DNA of 64,000 nt, from NCBI GenBank assembly GCA_025963715.1, contig JAOQAG010000026.1:16327-80326 (forward strand), in the 5' to 3' direction. This document shows, piece after piece, positions 9,346 to 18,661 of this stretch. Source of the DNA: Bacteroidota bacterium (GTDB taxonomy: Bacteria; Bacteroidota; Bacteroidia; 2-12-FULL-35-15). Below the pieces are notes generated by a model. That model had not been told where the DNA came from, searched no databases, and was given only the letters and a program-made list of their open reading frames with translations. Every line of letters begins with the position of its first letter. Within the stretch, counting starts at the first letter, position 1. Position numbers and translations under genes: made by a program.

Positions 9346-9729
9346 TTACTTTTTTCCCACTTTCTCTACCGGGCGGAAACGCAGGCCGCTCCAGGTATCA
9401 TCGATGGAAATGGCAGTAACCGTATCCAGTCCAAATCCGGCAGCAGTTTCACGGATAGTATCGCGGTTGATGTCGGTTTTTATTTTGGATGTTCCCTTCG
9501 GATAAGCCAGCCACAGGACGCTGTCGTATTCAATATTTTTTAACTGTTTATTTAAAAAATCAAGTAGTTCTTTATTATTGTTGATGAAGATTACTGTGTT
9601 TTCGCTTTTTGTTTTTTTATCAAATGCATTGCCGAATCCAAGTTTTACAAATTCTTTTTCCAATGGAGCAGGAGCATTGATAACGATGCCGGTGCTTTTA
9701 AATTTAAATTTTGGAAGGATTGTTTTCAT
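9346..9729 (-). CDS. DUF3052-like small protein
   Basis: A cytoplasmic protein of 127 residues when started at the ATG at 9727-9729 (MKTILPKFKF). A longer reading frame upstream would add 46 residues of AT-rich, poorly coding sequence and run over the divergent gene's start, so it is rejected. Conserved-looking features are SVLWLAYPKGTSK and the C-terminal ISIDDTWSGLRFRP, both typical of DUF3052-like proteins. No enzymatic role is known to me. It is divergent from the membrane glycosyltransferase gene at 9859. Confidence 0.8.
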   Translation of the reverse strand: MKTILPKFKFKSTGIVINAPAPLEKEFVKLGFGNAFDKKTKSENTVIFINNNKELLDFLNKQLKNIEYDSVLWLAYPKGTSKIKTDINRDTIRETAAGFGLDTVTAISIDDTWSGLRFRPVEKVGKK

Positions 9730-9858
9730 TTTTTGCCGGTTTTTTTCAATGGTTATTGAACCAAATATACAAAAAACAAATGCCGTATAATCATCTAAAA
9801 TAAAATCCGCCATTGTCCTGAAATTGCTAAATTTGAGGGATCCATTATTGGCGTATTT

Positions 9859-11241
9859 ATGAAGCAAAAAAACATTCTTTCCGGCATTTCGATCTCTGTT
9901 TTGTACCTGGCTGTTTTTTTACTGATGTATTGTTTGCTGCAAAATTCATTCATTTACAACCGCTTTTTTTCGGCGTTCATGCCTACGTATGAAAACGTGG
10001 ATGGCGTTATTTCGAAAGGAAACAAACCCTTTACGGAAATTTCGGATCAAACGCTGAATACAATGGATGCGGCGCATTATGTCACTATCAGGGACCACTT
10101 ATATACAGCGACGCCGGAAATCGAAGACTCACAATTTAATGCCGCATTTTTTCCATTGTTCCCGCTGGTATGGAAGCTGTTTTTTTTACCGGCCCGGGGA
10201 GTTATTTTCCTGAATTTTTTATTGTACGTCATTTCTGCGATGATCCTCGCTTTTATTTTTTGTAAAAATTCATTTATCAACGCCTTGCTGGTTACCTTTA
10301 CATTGCCAACGCTTACAGTTTTCCTGGTGCCTTACTCAGAAGCCGTGTTCATGCTTTCCATCAGCATTACATTGCTGGGTTGGAAACAGAAAAATAAATA
10401 CATCTACATGGGCGGTTTGCTTGCAGCTTCGATGACACGGCCGGTATTTTTATTAATGATCGCCGCCATTATTGCAACGGAAGCATTTTATTTTGCACGT
10501 GACAAAGCGTATAAGATCAATTACAAACATGTGCTGATCTCTGTGCTTACACTTTTATCGGGAACCTTTATTGTTGCGCTTTTTCAGCAGCTGTATCATC
10601 ATGGGTCGTTGCTTACTTTTATCGAAGCGCAAAAACATTGGGGTACGTACTTCCGGATCCCTTCCAAGATCATTGACGGTTCGTTCGAATCGCTGGGGAT
10701 GAATATTTTTGCACTGGTATTTTGTTTCTTTTTTGGGGCGGCGGTTTTGGTTCCAAAATTTTTACCAAAAGCACAGAAAGAAACCGATCCGTTTGATTAC
10801 TGGTATTATTTTTCATGGATCTATCTGCTGATCGCAACCTTATTTGTATTGCTTTTACAGGGAGGATCGCTGCACAGCTTGTATCGTTATACTTTGTGTA
10901 CGCCGTTTTTTTACATCATTGTGTTTCAGCAATTCCGTAGCGGATTTAAACTGTCGCAGCTGGAACTGATCTGGATATTTGGCGGATTTATTTTTTGTTG
11001 TTTGCTGTTTATGGAGCTCGCGCCTTATTCCAGGAGCTGGGACCTGGAAGAAGCAAAAGGGTATGGCTTTACGAAAATGGGATTTTTATTATTATGCCTG
11101 TGCTTGTTTTATTTCCTGATCCTGAAAAACTGCAACCATTTTTTCAAATACATTTTTCTTGGATTACTTATTTTTTCGGGCATTATCTGGAATTGTTATT
11201 TGTTAAATATGTTTACTTCCCACACCTGGATCTTCCTTTAG
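9859..11241 (+). CDS. PIG-V-like membrane mannosyltransferase family protein
   Basis: A 460-residue polytopic protein with roughly ten hydrophobic segments beginning at residues 10-28. The first large loop has MDAAHYVTIRDHLY followed by NAAFFPLFPLVWKL, which matches the pattern of GT-C-type transferases of the PIG-V / DUF2029-like group (Asp-Ala-x-x-Tyr, then FFPLFP). Such enzymes transfer sugars from polyprenyl-phosphate donors on the periplasmic face. Donor and acceptor cannot be read from the sequence. It stands alone, with a short unexplained reading frame and an alpha/beta hydrolase downstream. Confidence 0.72.
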   Translation: MKQKNILSGISISVLYLAVFLLMYCLLQNSFIYNRFFSAFMPTYENVDGVISKGNKPFTEISDQTLNTMDAAHYVTIRDHLYTATPEIEDSQFNAAFFPLFPLVWKLFFLPARGVIFLNFLLYVISAMILAFIFCKNSFINALLVTFTLPTLTVFLVPYSEAVFMLSISITLLGWKQKNKYIYMGGLLAASMTRPVFLLMIAAIIATEAFYFARDKAYKINYKHVLISVLTLLSGTFIVALFQQLYHHGSLLTFIEAQKHWGTYFRIPSKIIDGSFESLGMNIFALVFCFFFGAAVLVPKFLPKAQKETDPFDYWYYFSWIYLLIATLFVLLLQGGSLHSLYRYTLCTPFFYIIVFQQFRSGFKLSQLELIWIFGGFIFCCLLFMELAPYSRSWDLEEAKGYGFTKMGFLLLCLCLFYFLILKNCNHFFKYIFLGLLIFSGIIWNCYLLNMFTSHTWIFL

Positions 11242-11319
11242 ATTTTAGATCCTACGCAATTTATCCTCCGATTGGGATCTGGATGGATTTACAAATACTA
11301 TTTCTAAAGGATTGAAACC

Positions 11320-11418
11320 ATGGAAGAATTTCTGCGGGTAACAAGAGTATTTAAAGCAGATGAAGGCATGAAGCAGAATGTAGAGAAACCGGATCTTTAT
11401 TTACAGAAGATAAACTAA
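11320..11418 (+). CDS. Possible 32-residue peptide upstream of hydrolase
   Basis: An ATG-started frame of 33 codons (begins MEEFLRVTRVFKADEG, ends LYLQKIN) ends 16 bases before the hydrolase start. The codons look ordinary, but there is no recognisable domain, signal or ribosome site. It could be a remnant of a longer gene or chance. Confidence 0.25.
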   Translation: MEEFLRVTRVFKADEGMKQNVEKPDLYLQKIN

Positions 11419-11434
11419 TAAATACACAACAGAT

Positions 11435-12223
11435 ATGCAAAACACTTCTTCATTTAAAAGCGCTTATGCGGATGTAAACGGAATAAAAATGTACTATGAG
11501 ATCCATGGCGCAGGTTTCCCGCTGGTACTGATCCATGGCGGCGGTTCCACCATCCAGACTTCTTTCAGGAACATTATTCCATTGTTGGCAAAAACACACC
11601 AGGTCATTGCTGTGGAATTGCAGGCGCACGGCCGTACATCCGACAGGGATGCGCCCGAAACTTTTGAGCAGGATGCAGCCGATGTTGCTGAATTGCTCCG
11701 CCAGCTGAACATTCCAACCGCAGATATTTTAGGGTTTAGTAACGGCGGACAAACGGCAATGCAATTGGCGATGAACCGTCCGGAAAAAATCCGCAAATTA
11801 ATTATTGCGTCTGCATTTTATAAAAAAGAAGGTGTGCCCGTTCCGTTCTGGCAAGCAATGGACAAGGCAACATTTGCTGATATGCCGCAGGTCTACAAGG
11901 ATGAATTTTTGAAAGTAAATAATGATCCCACAGCCTTGCTGAACATGTTCAATAGAGATGCACAGCGCATGCGCACGTTTAAGGATTGGAACGATAGCGA
12001 TCTGCGATCGATCAAAGCGAAGACGCTGGTAATTGCTGGCGACAGGGATGTGGCGCTGAATGTGCATTCGGCGGTAATGGCGGGGTTGATCCCCAATTGC
12101 CAGCTGGCAATTTTGCCCGGCGGACATGGAACGTATCTTGGAGAAATAGCAATGCTGGTAAATGGTGAATGGACACAACGTTATGCGGTTGAGCTGATCG
12201 AACAGTTTTTGCTGGGAAATTAA
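11435..12223 (+). CDS. Alpha/beta-fold hydrolase
   Basis: A 262-residue soluble alpha/beta hydrolase. The oxyanion-hole segment is HGGGSTIQ at about residues 34-41. The nucleophile elbow GFSNGG places Ser near residue 102. The acid is probably Asp in AGDRDVALN (about 204), and the base His is in GGHGTY (about 231). No signal peptide is seen. The family includes esterases, haloperoxidase-like and dehalogenase-like enzymes, and the sequence does not settle the substrate. It starts at the first in-frame ATG. It is followed by an intergenic region with a REP pair and a strong terminator. Confidence 0.88.
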   Translation: MQNTSSFKSAYADVNGIKMYYEIHGAGFPLVLIHGGGSTIQTSFRNIIPLLAKTHQVIAVELQAHGRTSDRDAPETFEQDAADVAELLRQLNIPTADILGFSNGGQTAMQLAMNRPEKIRKLIIASAFYKKEGVPVPFWQAMDKATFADMPQVYKDEFLKVNNDPTALLNMFNRDAQRMRTFKDWNDSDLRSIKAKTLVIAGDRDVALNVHSAVMAGLIPNCQLAILPGGHGTYLGEIAMLVNGEWTQRYAVELIEQFLLGN

Positions 12224-12290
12224 CTTTAATTGAGTATCGGGAACTTTGTACTAAAAAGATGAAATTATTTTACAATATTTACAAATAATA

Positions 12291-12385
12291 CTGTCATCCC
12301 GGGCTTGACCCGGGATCTGTTAAATATTTGCAGCGCCTACACAGTTCTTAATTGGCAGATCCCGGGTCAAGCCCGGGATGACAGC
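12291..12385. repeat. Inverted pair of REP-like palindromes
   Basis: Two copies of the REP-like element, 12291-12319 and 12356-12385, lie head to head. They share the core CCCGGGCTTGACCCGGG and its complement. The rest of the 12224-12612 gap contains an AATCTGTGAATCTGTGGC phrase near 12460-12478 and the terminator at 12553-12593. No gene is seen in the gap. Confidence 0.85.
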
Positions 12386-12552
12386 TTAAGAAAGTATTTC
12401 TGTTTCCATAAACAACAATGTTCTCAACATAATCCGTGCAATTCTTTTTTCCTCTTTTCAATCTGTGAATCTGTGGCAGAAATATCTGGCGCTTTGTTTC
12501 AACATACCTATACCCTGCGCAGACACGTTGGGACAACGCGCCTGCGCTTGCA

Positions 12553-12593
12553 AACAAGATCGCCCCGGTAAAATTTACCGGGGCGATCTTGTT
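12553..12593. terminator. Bidirectional intrinsic terminator
   Basis: A perfect stem with arms AAGATCGCCCCGGTAAA and its complement lies between the convergent hydrolase and DUF2723 genes. It is followed by a T-rich run (TTGTTTATTTTATTTTT) on the plus strand. Confidence 0.85.
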
Positions 12594-12612
12594 TATTTTA
12601 TTTTTCGAATGC

Positions 12613-15600
12613 TTATCTTCTTTTAGAGAAAACCGATTCCAATTGATAGCGTTGCATCATTTGTCCGTAACGCGTAGAGAATTCTTTGTTAAGATCGGCT
12701 TGTTTGAACATTTCGGTAATGTATACCAAACGTTCAATGATCTCTTGTGAGCGCTCTACATCAGATCCAAACTCTGCACGTTTTTTTCCTTTGAATGAAT
12801 AATAATAATTGATATTCGATTCAGAATTATTAAACAGTTTTTTCGCAAGCTCATTTGCTTTTGCATTAGCATCTGCCTGGTAATAACCCAATACGATCGA
12901 GAACATAGTACCATCATAAGGTACATTGTACTCCGGAGTTACCTCCACACATTTATCAAGTACTTTGATCGCTTTGTCTTTTTTACCTTCCGTAACAAGC
13001 ACCGATGCAAGTGTTCCCATACGCTGACGAACGTTCATTGCGCAAGAGCGCAGGAACACATCATCCAGGTAAACACCCTGTTTATCCATACCACCCCATT
13101 TAAATTTAGCAGGGTCCATTACGTTGTTATACATCACATCTGTAGCAACGCGTGTTTCCTGCTGTGCTTCCGCTTCATTTTGTTTGATCGGAACAAGGCG
13201 GTATGCCAATCCTTCCAATTGCAGGTATGGTGCAAGGTTCAGGTAAGAGCTTGCCGGTGCCGTAGCAGCAAAATAGATCGGGCGTTTCCAGTTATTGTGT
13301 GCCAATAAATCCAACACCATCAAATCGTTTTTCTGAACATATTGCCCGGTCAGCGTCCAGTCGATGCTTTTCACAATACGACCTGCATTTGCTTTGGATA
13401 CGGTTCCGTTATTTACAACGGTTGCGCTATCCACAGGTACACTTACATTTTTTGTAGGGAAATAATTGTAGAATGTTCCGGTGGCAACTTCCAGCTGATC
13501 GGCACGGTTATCACTTTTCACAAACTCGATCAGGTCTTTCACAGGAATATTTCCTTTTACACCTCTGTCGTGAAACAACACCACATCACGCGTACCCTGG
13601 CGGTATTGATCCTGCGTGAATGAGAACGGAACAGGATCAGAATCGTATGCTTTGTGCACCATCTGATCGATGTACCAATCGGTATTCAATAATTCGAGGC
13701 AGATCACACGTACATCTGTACGGATGCCTTCTACTTCCTGTACATACCACAATGGGAATGTATCGTTATCACCATTGGTAAATAAGATCGCATTGGGTGC
13801 GCAGGAATTTAAATAGTTAATAGCAAAATCGCGCGCAATGTAACGGTTCGAACGATCGTGATCGTTCCATTCCTGTTTTGCCATAATGGTTGGTACAAGC
13901 AACAGGCAAGCCACTGTGGCAATTCCGGCACTCGCAACCTGGTTGGTTCTTTTCTGTAAAAAATCAAAGATGGCAAGCACCCCTAATCCGATCCAGATGG
14001 CATAGGCGTAGAATGATCCTGCATAAGCATAATCACGCTCACGCGGCTCAAACGGTTTTTGATTCAGGTAGATCACAATGGCAACACCTGTAAGAAGGAA
14101 CAGGAATCCAACCACCACTGCATTTTTTTTATCTTTTACAAACTGATAAACCAAACCGATCACACCCAATAAAAATGGCAAGCCGTAAAGCGTGTTGTGT
14201 GCTTTATTATTATCGGCACCATCAGGTAATCCTGTTTGAGGCCCCAGGCGCATTTCATCGTATGGTTTAATGCCGGTGATCCAGTTTCCATCCGTTGAAT
14301 TACCGAAACCCTGTATATCGTTTTGGCGACCCACAAAATTCCACATGAAATAGCGTCCGTACATTTGTTTTACCTGGTAATCCATAAAAAACCACAGGTT
14401 TTGTCCAAAAGTTGGTTTTGCAATCGTGGTAGGATCTCCGGTTTGCGGATCGGTTACCGAGATCCGCTCGTAATTACTTGGATCTGTCCACTGTTTATAA
14501 CCGGTTACGTGGTTCGACTGGCTGCTCCACATACGCGGGAACAGGGTACAAAAACGTTGGTCATAGTTAGGGATGGAATTTTTGCGATCGTCGGTAATTA
14601 CATATTTACCGGCTTTTTTATCCTGCGTGTACACAGGGTTTCCATCCAGATATGGTTTTTGCTGATCGTTTATTGCGGAAAAATATTGGCCGTATAAAAT
14701 TGGCCAGGTACCGTATTGCTCGCGGTTCAAATATGATAACAGGTTTACGGCATTTTCAGGATTATTTTCATCCATTGGTGTATTTGCCTGTGAGCGGATC
14801 ACGAGTACCAAAAAGGAAGAATAACCGATCAGGATCACTGTAAATCCAAGTACAACGGTATTGAGCATCGCGTTAAAGCGCGTTGGCAGATACAGGAATA
14901 CACAAATAATATAAGCTGTGATAGCAAGTAAGGATAAACCGAATGATGCAAAATAGGTACCTAAAGCCAACAGGATCACAAAAATAATGGAGGCGATCAC
15001 AAACTGGGTGGTATCCAGCGCTTGTTTATCCTTGCGGGTAGTATACATTAATCCGAGTACGATCGCAGCGATCATTAAAACCGCATAAAGAATGGTACCG
15101 TAGTTGAACGGTAAACCAACGGTGTTTACTGCCGTGATCTCGAACCAGGCTGCTAAACGCACGATCATTGGAATAACGCCACCCTGGATACCGCCTAAAA
15201 TAATAACGGAAATGATCCCGGTGATGATGAAACCATTGCGGGTAACGGTTTTGTATTTTTTAAAATAGTAGATGTAAACAACAGCAGGAATTACAAGTAA
15301 GTTCAATAAATGGACACCTACAGCCAACCCGATCAGGTAAGCGATGAGGATGATCCAGCGGTTGGCATGCGGTTCATCTGCTTCGCGCTCCCAACGCAGG
15401 ATAGCCCAGAAAGAGATAGCGGTAAAGAAGCTGGACATGGCATATACCTCGCCTTCTACAGCGGAGAACCAGAATGAATCACTGAATGTATACGCCAAAG
15501 CACCAACGGCACCTGCACCAAATACAGCGATCATTTTACCTTGTGTTAATTCACCTGTTTTATCAACGATTTTACGAGCTAACGCGGTAATGGTCCAGAA

Positions 15601-15891
15601 CAGGAACAAAATAGTGAATGCACTGCACAATGCGGACATGGAATTGACCATCATCCCAATTTTGCTGGTATCGCCACCGGCAAAAAGACTGAAGAAACGG
15701 CCGATCAGCAAGAACAAAGGAGCTCCCGGAGGGTGACCTACTTCCAGTTTGTTGGCACAGGCAATGTATTCCCCGCAATCCCAGAAAGAAGCGGTTGGCT
15801 CAATGGTGCTTAGATAAACAAAAGAAGCGATCAGGAATACAACCCAGCCTACAATATTATTTAAGCGTTGATAATTGGCAGTACTATTCAT
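12613..15891 (-). CDS. DUF2723 membrane protein (GT-C / TMEM260-like)
   Basis: A 1092-residue protein of the DUF2723 family, which includes eukaryotic TMEM260, a protein O-mannosyltransferase; bacterial members are mostly Bacteroidota. The N-terminal half is polytopic. The first extracytoplasmic loop contains EPTASFWDCGEYI at about residues 30-42, with the Asp expected in the active site. The C-terminal half is soluble, with LFTNGDNDTFPLWYVQE and a TPR-like end. By analogy it may O-mannosylate exported proteins, which fits the many secreted proteins nearby, but this is inference. A protein resembling its soluble part is encoded separately at 53086-54261. The gene has its own terminator and no obvious operon partners. 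Confidence 0.9.
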   Translation of the reverse strand: MNSTANYQRLNNIVGWVVFLIASFVYLSTIEPTASFWDCGEYIACANKLEVGHPPGAPLFLLIGRFFSLFAGGDTSKIGMMVNSMSALCSAFTILFLFWTITALARKIVDKTGELTQGKMIAVFGAGAVGALAYTFSDSFWFSAVEGEVYAMSSFFTAISFWAILRWEREADEPHANRWIILIAYLIGLAVGVHLLNLLVIPAVVYIYYFKKYKTVTRNGFIITGIISVIILGGIQGGVIPMIVRLAAWFEITAVNTVGLPFNYGTILYAVLMIAAIVLGLMYTTRKDKQALDTTQFVIASIIFVILLALGTYFASFGLSLLAITAYIICVFLYLPTRFNAMLNTVVLGFTVILIGYSSFLVLVIRSQANTPMDENNPENAVNLLSYLNREQYGTWPILYGQYFSAINDQQKPYLDGNPVYTQDKKAGKYVITDDRKNSIPNYDQRFCTLFPRMWSSQSNHVTGYKQWTDPSNYERISVTDPQTGDPTTIAKPTFGQNLWFFMDYQVKQMYGRYFMWNFVGRQNDIQGFGNSTDGNWITGIKPYDEMRLGPQTGLPDGADNNKAHNTLYGLPFLLGVIGLVYQFVKDKKNAVVVGFLFLLTGVAIVIYLNQKPFEPRERDYAYAGSFYAYAIWIGLGVLAIFDFLQKRTNQVASAGIATVACLLLVPTIMAKQEWNDHDRSNRYIARDFAINYLNSCAPNAILFTNGDNDTFPLWYVQEVEGIRTDVRVICLELLNTDWYIDQMVHKAYDSDPVPFSFTQDQYRQGTRDVVLFHDRGVKGNIPVKDLIEFVKSDNRADQLEVATGTFYNYFPTKNVSVPVDSATVVNNGTVSKANAGRIVKSIDWTLTGQYVQKNDLMVLDLLAHNNWKRPIYFAATAPASSYLNLAPYLQLEGLAYRLVPIKQNEAEAQQETRVATDVMYNNVMDPAKFKWGGMDKQGVYLDDVFLRSCAMNVRQRMGTLASVLVTEGKKDKAIKVLDKCVEVTPEYNVPYDGTMFSIVLGYYQADANAKANELAKKLFNNSESNINYYYSFKGKKRAEFGSDVERSQEIIERLVYITEMFKQADLNKEFSTRYGQMMQRYQLESVFSKRR

Positions 15892-16066
15892 ACGGATAGA
15901 TTTGTTTGTTGGTTTTAAGTAAAATTTACCTGTTAAAGCGTTGCAATGTGCCTATAAACGGGGCTATTTCACATATTTAATTGTTGTTATTTATATGCTG
16001 TTTGCGAAGTTAGAAAATTAATTGAACCCGTAAGCGTTAAAAAATTACAAGATTTCACAAATTTTT

Positions 16067-16096
16067 TTTGCGAGTACGATTTATTTCTTATTTTTG
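16067..16096 (+). promoter_or_regulatory. Promoter of tRNA-Gln (Bacteroidota type)
   Basis: A TTTG at 16067-16070 is followed after 18 bases by TATTTTTG at 16089-16096, matching the Bacteroidota housekeeping pattern TTTG / TAnnTTTG. The expected start of transcription is about 15 bases before the mature tRNA. Confidence 0.75.
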
Positions 16097-16117
16097 CAAC
16101 CCGATTAATTAAAACAC

Positions 16118-16190
16118 TGTCCGATGGTGTAATTGGCAACACGTCTGGTTTTGGTCCAGAAGAGTTCAGGTTCGAGACCTGATCGGACAA
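16118..16190 (+). tRNA. tRNA-Gln (UUG)
   Basis: A cloverleaf can be drawn. The acceptor stem TGTCCGA pairs with TCGGACA and the discriminator is A16190. The anticodon stem TCTGG/CCAGA encloses loop TTTTGGT, giving anticodon TTG. The T arm contains GGTTCGAGACC. CCA is not encoded. An intrinsic terminator follows directly. Confidence 0.95.
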
Positions 16191-16191
16191 C

Positions 16192-16236
16192 AAAAAATCC
16201 CTCATAAACAATTGTTTGTGAGGGATTTTTGCTTTT
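16192..16236 (+). terminator. Terminator after tRNA-Gln
   Basis: A stem AAAAATCCCTCATAAACA paired with its near-perfect complement is followed by a T run. It begins two bases after the tRNA, so tRNA-Gln is a single-gene transcript. Confidence 0.85.
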
Positions 16237-16292
16237 AAGCAGTGCTATACACTTAAAATTAGCATAAACAGGGAGGAGTATTTTTTAGCAGA

Positions 16293-16688
16293 TCAATTCA
16301 TAGAAAGCTGCTTTATATCGTATTGAGCGCGCATGGCGGCCTTTAATTCTTTTAATTCCCTGCGGAGATTGATCATCATCACATTTTCCCTGTCCTCCTG
16401 CGCTTCCTTAAACGTTTGATACGCATCTTCCTTGAGGTGCGCTATCTGTGCTTTATACATATCGTTGAGGGTCTTTAAATTTTTTAAGTTCCCTGCTTGC
16501 ATCTTCATCATCCGCTCGTTTTCCTCTATTTCTTTTTGCTGGCGGAGCGATTTTTCCTTTAAAAACGCAACCACTGCGCAGGTATTGCATTCCGGTGCAG
16601 CTTGTTGGTTCGGTTTTATATTTTTTACTGAAATGCTGTTTTTCTTTGCCTCAGTAGCTGTGGAAGGATTCTTTTTCATTTTATACAT
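16293..16688 (-). CDS. Coiled-coil protein of unknown function
   Basis: I do not recognise the family. The 131 residues start MYKMKKNPST; an ATG nine bases later is an equally good start. A Lys/Ser-rich N-terminus leads into a CNTC pair at about residues 36-39. From about residue 45 to the end there is a long charged alpha-helical stretch with heptad character. There is no signal peptide. The CNTC pair could bind metal or form a disulphide. It is divergent from the secreted protein at 16939, with a CTTACAT motif pair between them. Confidence 0.65.
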   Translation of the reverse strand: MYKMKKNPSTATEAKKNSISVKNIKPNQQAAPECNTCAVVAFLKEKSLRQQKEIEENERMMKMQAGNLKNLKTLNDMYKAQIAHLKEDAYQTFKEAQEDRENVMMINLRRELKELKAAMRAQYDIKQLSMN

Positions 16689-16768
16689 TTTTAAATTAAG
16701 AAAGGCCGTACCGGCTTTGATACTGTAAAACTATTTCCTTTTTCAAATGCATTTTTTACAGATTGGCT

Positions 16769-16869
16769 AAAAACCTTACATCTGTTATCGGGGGTTTAAA
16801 ATCGCAGCCCCGCAGCCATTTTGCTCCTTTTTACAAATTTTGCAAAAATCTTACATCTGTTATTGCCCG
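16769..16869 (+). promoter_or_regulatory. Two copies of a CTTACATCTGTTAT motif
   Basis: AAAACCTTACATCTGTTAT at about 16770-16788 and AAAATCTTACATCTGTTAT at about 16845-16863 lie upstream of the secreted protein at 16939. The second copy is about 80 bases from the start codon. Near-identical sites occur at 20680-20700 and 23505-23525 at a similar distance from other genes. An operator role is inference. Confidence 0.45.
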
Positions 16870-16938
16870 ACTTAAATAGGCTGGTGTACGCCCTGAAACC
16901 GCAATATGTTTGTATCAGAAATTTAAACACATATTCTC

Positions 16939-17799
16939 ATGACACTATTTACTAAAAAAACAATGTATACTTTCCTGATCTGCATCACATGCAGCATCTA
17001 TGCAAATGCAACGCTCAGCGATGCATTAAAGATCAGAATTGTGAACGGCACTTATTCGGATGAAACAGTTGTTCGTTTTTTATCTGCTGCAACCCCAGGT
17101 TTCGATGCGGATTATGATGCGTATAAAATAATCAGCGCAGCTCCCGGCATTCCTTCTGCTTTTACAAACATTGATCCTTTATCGCATTTATCCATCAATG
17201 GATTACCGGCACTTACAGAACGTACGGATGTTGATTTGTATACTTATATTAAAACAGCAGGAAACTATACGTTTCAATCCATTGAGCTGGGAAGCTTTTC
17301 GGCAGGCAGCAGGATTGTACTGGAAGATAAACAAACAGGTTTGTTGTATTCATTCAGAGACGGCAGCAGCACTGTTATTTATTTAAATGCTAACCTGGTA
17401 ACAGCTGCCAGCCGCTTTACACTTCATTTTATCCCGGTACAACCGCCACCTGTAAGCAATGCACGCTATACTACACTGGGCAGCTTTATGACTGTGGATT
17501 CGCTTACAGATAATAACATCAATGTTACAAGAATGGATGGCATCGCAGCTGAAACGGAAACACCTCAACTGAAAGCATATCCACAGGATGGTGAGCTGGT
17601 GCTGGATCTTCAAACGACTGCCGTATCGGATATTCTTATCACTGTTTATAACATCAGCGGACAAGTGATCTACCGCTATTCCAACAAAAGCTCTATGGGT
17701 GTATCGGAGCGGTTACCGCTGACTGCATCCGGCATGTACATCGTGCAAACGATGATCGACAATAATGTACAAACAAAAAAAATTAATTATACAAAATGA
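16939..17799 (+). CDS. Secreted protein with T9SS type A sorting domain
   Basis: A 286-residue exported protein. A signal peptide occupies roughly residues 1-24 and ends in ANA. The middle (residues 25-200) is a beta-rich domain, starting LKIRIVNG, that I cannot assign. The C-terminal 80 residues follow the Por-secretion-tail pattern: YPQDGELVLDLQ, then VYNISGQVIY, then ASGMYIVQTM and a basic end KKINYTK. This marks it as cargo of the type IX secretion system, probably surface-attached or released. An ATG at residue 9 is an alternative start. The stop TGA overlaps the ATG of a 38-residue frame, suggesting a coupled small gene. Confidence 0.85.
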   Translation: MTLFTKKTMYTFLICITCSIYANATLSDALKIRIVNGTYSDETVVRFLSAATPGFDADYDAYKIISAAPGIPSAFTNIDPLSHLSINGLPALTERTDVDLYTYIKTAGNYTFQSIELGSFSAGSRIVLEDKQTGLLYSFRDGSSTVIYLNANLVTAASRFTLHFIPVQPPPVSNARYTTLGSFMTVDSLTDNNINVTRMDGIAAETETPQLKAYPQDGELVLDLQTTAVSDILITVYNISGQVIYRYSNKSSMGVSERLPLTASGMYIVQTMIDNNVQTKKINYTK

Positions 17800-17912
17800 A
17801 AAATCACAACACCCTCATTTACTCGAAAGCAAGAAAAGCAGGTATGCTTGACAAGATCGCGATACTATTGTTTTTTGTATTGCTTACCATGTCCTGCCTG
17901 TGTTTCGGCTAA
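17796..17912 (+). CDS. Possible small membrane or lipoprotein-like peptide
   Basis: A 38-residue frame starts with ATG at 17796-17798, overlapping the previous stop in the ATGA arrangement typical of coupled genes. The second half (MLDKIAILLFFVLLTMSC) is a single hydrophobic segment preceded by Lys/Arg-rich residues and ends in a Cys context that could be a lipobox (LTMSC). Only four residues would follow the Cys, so a membrane peptide is as likely as a lipoprotein. No homologue is known to me. Confidence 0.4.
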   Translation: MKNHNTLIYSKARKAGMLDKIAILLFFVLLTMSCLCFG

Positions 17913-17963
17913 GGAATGTAAAAAATCAACAAAATTAAAAACCACTAAAACAAGGAGGACATC

Positions 17964-18539
17964 ATGAAATCACTTATCCGCATTACCGCTATTGTATTTT
18001 TATTTACTGCGTTTACCGCTGCTGCTTACGCCGGCCATCCTAAAAAAACAAAAAAGGAACCGGCTGCAGCACCGGAAACTCCAACCGTTTGCCTGGAAGT
18101 GGCTGGAATTGCACTTGACTCTGCCGAACAGCCGATCAATGGTGTAAGTGTAAAATTGTACAGGGAAAATGATGAGCTGGAGTGGACGGAAGTAACAAGT
18201 GTGGATTACCACGACCATATGTTTAGCTTTAAGCTGAATGTAAATGAATATTACACCATTGAGGTTTCAAAAAATGGTTATGTAACGCGTTCGGTGGCTA
18301 TTTCAACAATGCTCCCGCCTGCTGTTTCATTAAAACAGTTGTTCCACTACGAATTTGAAGTACAGCTTTTCAAGGAAAACAAAGCGATGGATGATTATTA
18401 CCTCGATTTTCCGGTGGCTTTGGTAAGTTATAACGCTAAAAGCGATGTTTTTGACAATAATGCTAATTATACAAAACACATAAAAACAAAAATAAAAGAA
18501 GCTACTGTGGCAAACTGCAGCATGATCGGAAAAAAATAA
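17964..18539 (+). CDS. Secreted protein with carboxypeptidase-regulatory-like domain
   Basis: A 191-residue exported protein. A signal peptide is at residues 1-23 (ending AYAG). It is followed by a Lys/Pro-rich linker, then a CarboxypepD_reg-like beta-sandwich at about residues 38-115 (AGIALDSAEQPINGVSVKLY ... YYTIEVSKNGYVTRSVAIST). The last 70 residues are unassigned. Such domains often sit on outer-membrane or surface proteins. An unusually strong ribosome site, AAGGAGG at 17952-17958, lies five bases before the ATG. This is notable in a phylum where most genes lack one and is shared with the gene at 26031. A terminator follows at 18625-18661. Confidence 0.8.
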   Translation: MKSLIRITAIVFLFTAFTAAAYAGHPKKTKKEPAAAPETPTVCLEVAGIALDSAEQPINGVSVKLYRENDELEWTEVTSVDYHDHMFSFKLNVNEYYTIEVSKNGYVTRSVAISTMLPPAVSLKQLFHYEFEVQLFKENKAMDDYYLDFPVALVSYNAKSDVFDNNANYTKHIKTKIKEATVANCSMIGKK

Positions 18540-18624
18540 GATCCCGCCCGGGAAAGCCCGCGGGGAAGGCCGCACTGGTTTATACCATCTTTACAGTATC
18601 ATTTAGGTTGAAACGTGGGGAGTA

Positions 18625-18661
18625 AGCAATTTCCGGATATAGCCCGGGAATTGCTTTTTAG
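18625..18661 (+). terminator. Intrinsic terminator
   Basis: A stem AGCAATTTCCGG paired with CCCGGGAATTGCT (one G-T pair) is followed by TTTTTAG, downstream of the gene ending at 18539. Confidence 0.7.

Noticed and set aside
9730..9867. N-terminal 46-residue extension of the DUF3052-like protein
   Set aside because: The extension starts from a poor context, overlaps the divergent gene's start, and is not needed for the domain.
10995..11315. Plus-strand frame overlapping the end of the mannosyltransferase-like gene
   Set aside because: An out-of-frame shadow with no start context; the membrane-protein frame carries the family pattern.
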